Assembly (NCBI GenBank): GCA_010027825.1
Contig: RGUK01000134.1
Coordinates: forward strand, 1-5,045
Source of the DNA: a bacterium
GTDB lineage: Bacteria > Dependentiae > Babeliae > Babeliales > RVW-14
Direction of reading: 5' to 3'
Length of the DNA: 5,045 nucleotides
A program made the translations under genes and the position numbers. Numbering within the stretch: the first letter of the stretch is position 1; every line of letters starts with the position of its first letter. This document shows, piece by piece, positions 3,793 to 5,045 of this stretch. The notes beneath the pieces were generated by a model. The model did no database searches, had not been told where the DNA came from, and saw only the letters and a program-made list of their open reading frames with translations.

Positions 3793-5045
3793 TTACAGGG
3801 TCAAGAACGCCGAGGTCGGCGGGGTGAAGTTGGAGGTATACCGGGCGATGCCTTTGGTAATGCGGAGGTCGTCTATGTAGCCGGTATAAGCATTGTTATT
3901 GCTTAACTGCAACCCAACCACAAATGCAGATGCGGGGCTATTTAATGTAGACGAATAAGATTGTGAAGCAACTTGAAAACCATTAATAAACAATTTTATC
4001 GTATTTCCGTACCGCGTCATCGCAATGTGTTGCCATGTAGTTGCCGTCAATGACGTTCCACTACCAGTAATTACCGTTGTTGTTGCGCCGCTTTGTAATA
4101 CCGCTTCTAAATTTGTCGCATTTGTTCTTAATTGCCACGATGAATAAGTAGAATCCGCTTGCCCGGCTATTCCCCAAACTGAACAAAAATACTGATAACC
4201 AGTTACAGCGCTTGGGTATACCCACGCCTCAACAGTAAAGTCGCCACTTCCAAAAAGAAATGGCAAATTCTGGGCTGGCGGGATATACAAGTAGTCTCCG
4301 TTACCATCAAAGTACATTGACGACCCGCCGAACTTGCTCTGCGTCGTGCTGATCTGCGCGTTGCCCACGGTTTCAAGGTCGTTCTTGGCCGTAGCGTCGG
4401 TGATGCCGCCGTTGGTGAAGTTCAACAGCAAGTTCGTTCCAGAAATCGCGGTTGGTGGTGCGGTCGGAATGGTGTACGTTGACCCCGTATATTGGGCCGC
4501 TGTGGTGATGCGATAACCGCTGATGTAACCAGTTAAATTAGCGGGCGATGTTTGATTGCTTTGTGCAATTTGAATCGGTTTGGTAGCCGACGTATTAAGA
4601 TACGTTGAGGCCGCGCCGCTGGCTGCTTGTACGCCATTTAGGTATGTGTAAACGGTTGCGCCACTTCTGACCGTTGCAAAGTGATTCCATGCGTTAAGAA
4701 CAACGGTGGCTGTCGTTGCAAATTCATTAGTTCCAACCTTACCTGTGCCAATCGTTCCAGTTGAAGTGACATATGCCGACGAAAATCCATCACTATTTGA
4801 AACGCTGTTCGTCCAAATAGGGGCGCCACCCGATGGGTTTGAAGTCAAATACAGCCAACACTCAATAGTAAAATCGCTACCAAGTAGAGTTGAGGATAAA
4901 TTTGCGTTGCTAGGCGTAACAAGGTAATCCCCGCTGCCATCAAAGTACCCCGACCCGCCGACCGTGCTTGCGCTGTAAGACGCCGTGGGAGCGAAGGGGC
5001 TGAAGGCTTGGACGGATACGCCACTTCCCGCAGTAATTGTTTTTG
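3793..5045 (-). CDS. Tail/adhesion protein with two LamG-like (concanavalin A-like) domains (5' end outside window)
   Basis: The frame is open from the window edge (first full codon 5043-5041) to TAA 3795-3793, giving 416 residues without the N-terminus. It holds two copies of a laminin-G-like lectin fold. Copy 1, about residues 30-200, has GYFDGSGDYL, DFTIECWLYL, AWNHFATVRSG, TYLNGVQ and GYISGYRITTAAQYTG. Copy 2, about 205-416, has MYFDGNGDYLYI, DFTVEAWVYP, TWQHIAMTRYGNTIKLFINGF and GYIDDLRITKGIARYT. Such domains bind carbohydrate or other surface ligands in phage tails and secreted adhesins, so host-surface binding is the likely role. The TTG at 4848 is an internal Leu codon in copy 1 (CWLYL) and is not a start. 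The next gene follows after 8 bases. The domain call is strong; the ligand is unknown. There is no sign of a frameshift. Confidence 0.9.
   Translation of the reverse strand, partial: KTITAGSGVSVQAFSPFAPTASYSASTVGGSGYFDGSGDYLVTPSNANLSSTLLGSDFTIECWLYLTSNPSGGAPIWTNSVSNSDGFSSAYVTSTGTIGTGKVGTNEFATTATVVLNAWNHFATVRSGATVYTYLNGVQAASGAASTYLNTSATKPIQIAQSNQTSPANLTGYISGYRITTAAQYTGSTYTIPTAPPTAISGTNLLLNFTNGGITDATAKNDLETVGNAQISTTQSKFGGSSMYFDGNGDYLYIPPAQNLPFLFGSGDFTVEAWVYPSAVTGYQYFCSVWGIAGQADSTYSSWQLRTNATNLEAVLQSGATTTVITGSGTSLTATTWQHIAMTRYGNTIKLFINGFQVASQSYSSTLNSPASAFVVGLQLSNNNAYTGYIDDLRITKGIARYTSNFTPPTSAFLTL

Noticed and set aside
4848..4850. TTG as start of the LamG gene
   Set aside because: The frame is open to the window edge, and residues before it (GYFDGSGDYL, DFTIECW) are part of the first LamG domain, so the TTG is an internal leucine.

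Overview
The window is a stretch of the late region of a tailed bacteriophage (Caudoviricetes), most likely an environmental phage or prophage of a Gram-negative bacterium. The evidence is a LamG-type tail or adhesion protein, a glycine/valine repeat protein, a tail fibre ending in a peptidase S74 self-cleaving chaperone, two small one-helix membrane proteins, a holin of the gene-transfer-release (3TM) type, and an M15 peptidase endolysin. The Gram-negative host is inferred from the holin type and the spanin-like small protein. The sequence does not show it directly.

All genes lie on the minus strand and read from high to low coordinates. In order of transcription: (1) 5045-3793, two LamG-like domains, 5' end outside the window; (2) 3784-3470, a 104-residue tryptophan-rich protein of unknown function; (3) 3468/3413-2445, a protein built of 22-residue repeats; (4) 2434-1229, the S74 tail fibre; (5) 1232-972, an 86-residue membrane protein; (6) 972-817, a 51-residue membrane protein, easily missed; (7) 820-293, the holin; (8) 296-1, the M15 endolysin, 3' end outside the window. 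Genes 1-4 form the receptor-binding/tail part and genes 5-8 the lysis part. Spacing is very tight: gaps of 8, 1 and 10 bases among the tail genes, then four successive stop/start overlaps (GTGA, TGATG, ATGA, ATGA) from the tail fibre through the lysis genes. I see no terminator and no promoter, so the block is probably one transcript from a promoter upstream of the window. There is no gene-free stretch longer than 10 bases.

The most unusual feature is an exact 91-base tandem duplication (3282-3464) at the 5' end of the repeat-protein gene. Since 91 is not a multiple of 3, it cuts the natural start (ATG at 3468, one base after the preceding stop) off from the rest of the gene. Removing one copy restores one uninterrupted 310-residue frame. 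It is either a real, possibly reversible, tandem duplication or an assembly artefact, such as an untrimmed overlap at the join of a circular contig. I see no clearly new defence or regulatory system; the lysis cassette with two extra small membrane proteins is the part with the most open function.
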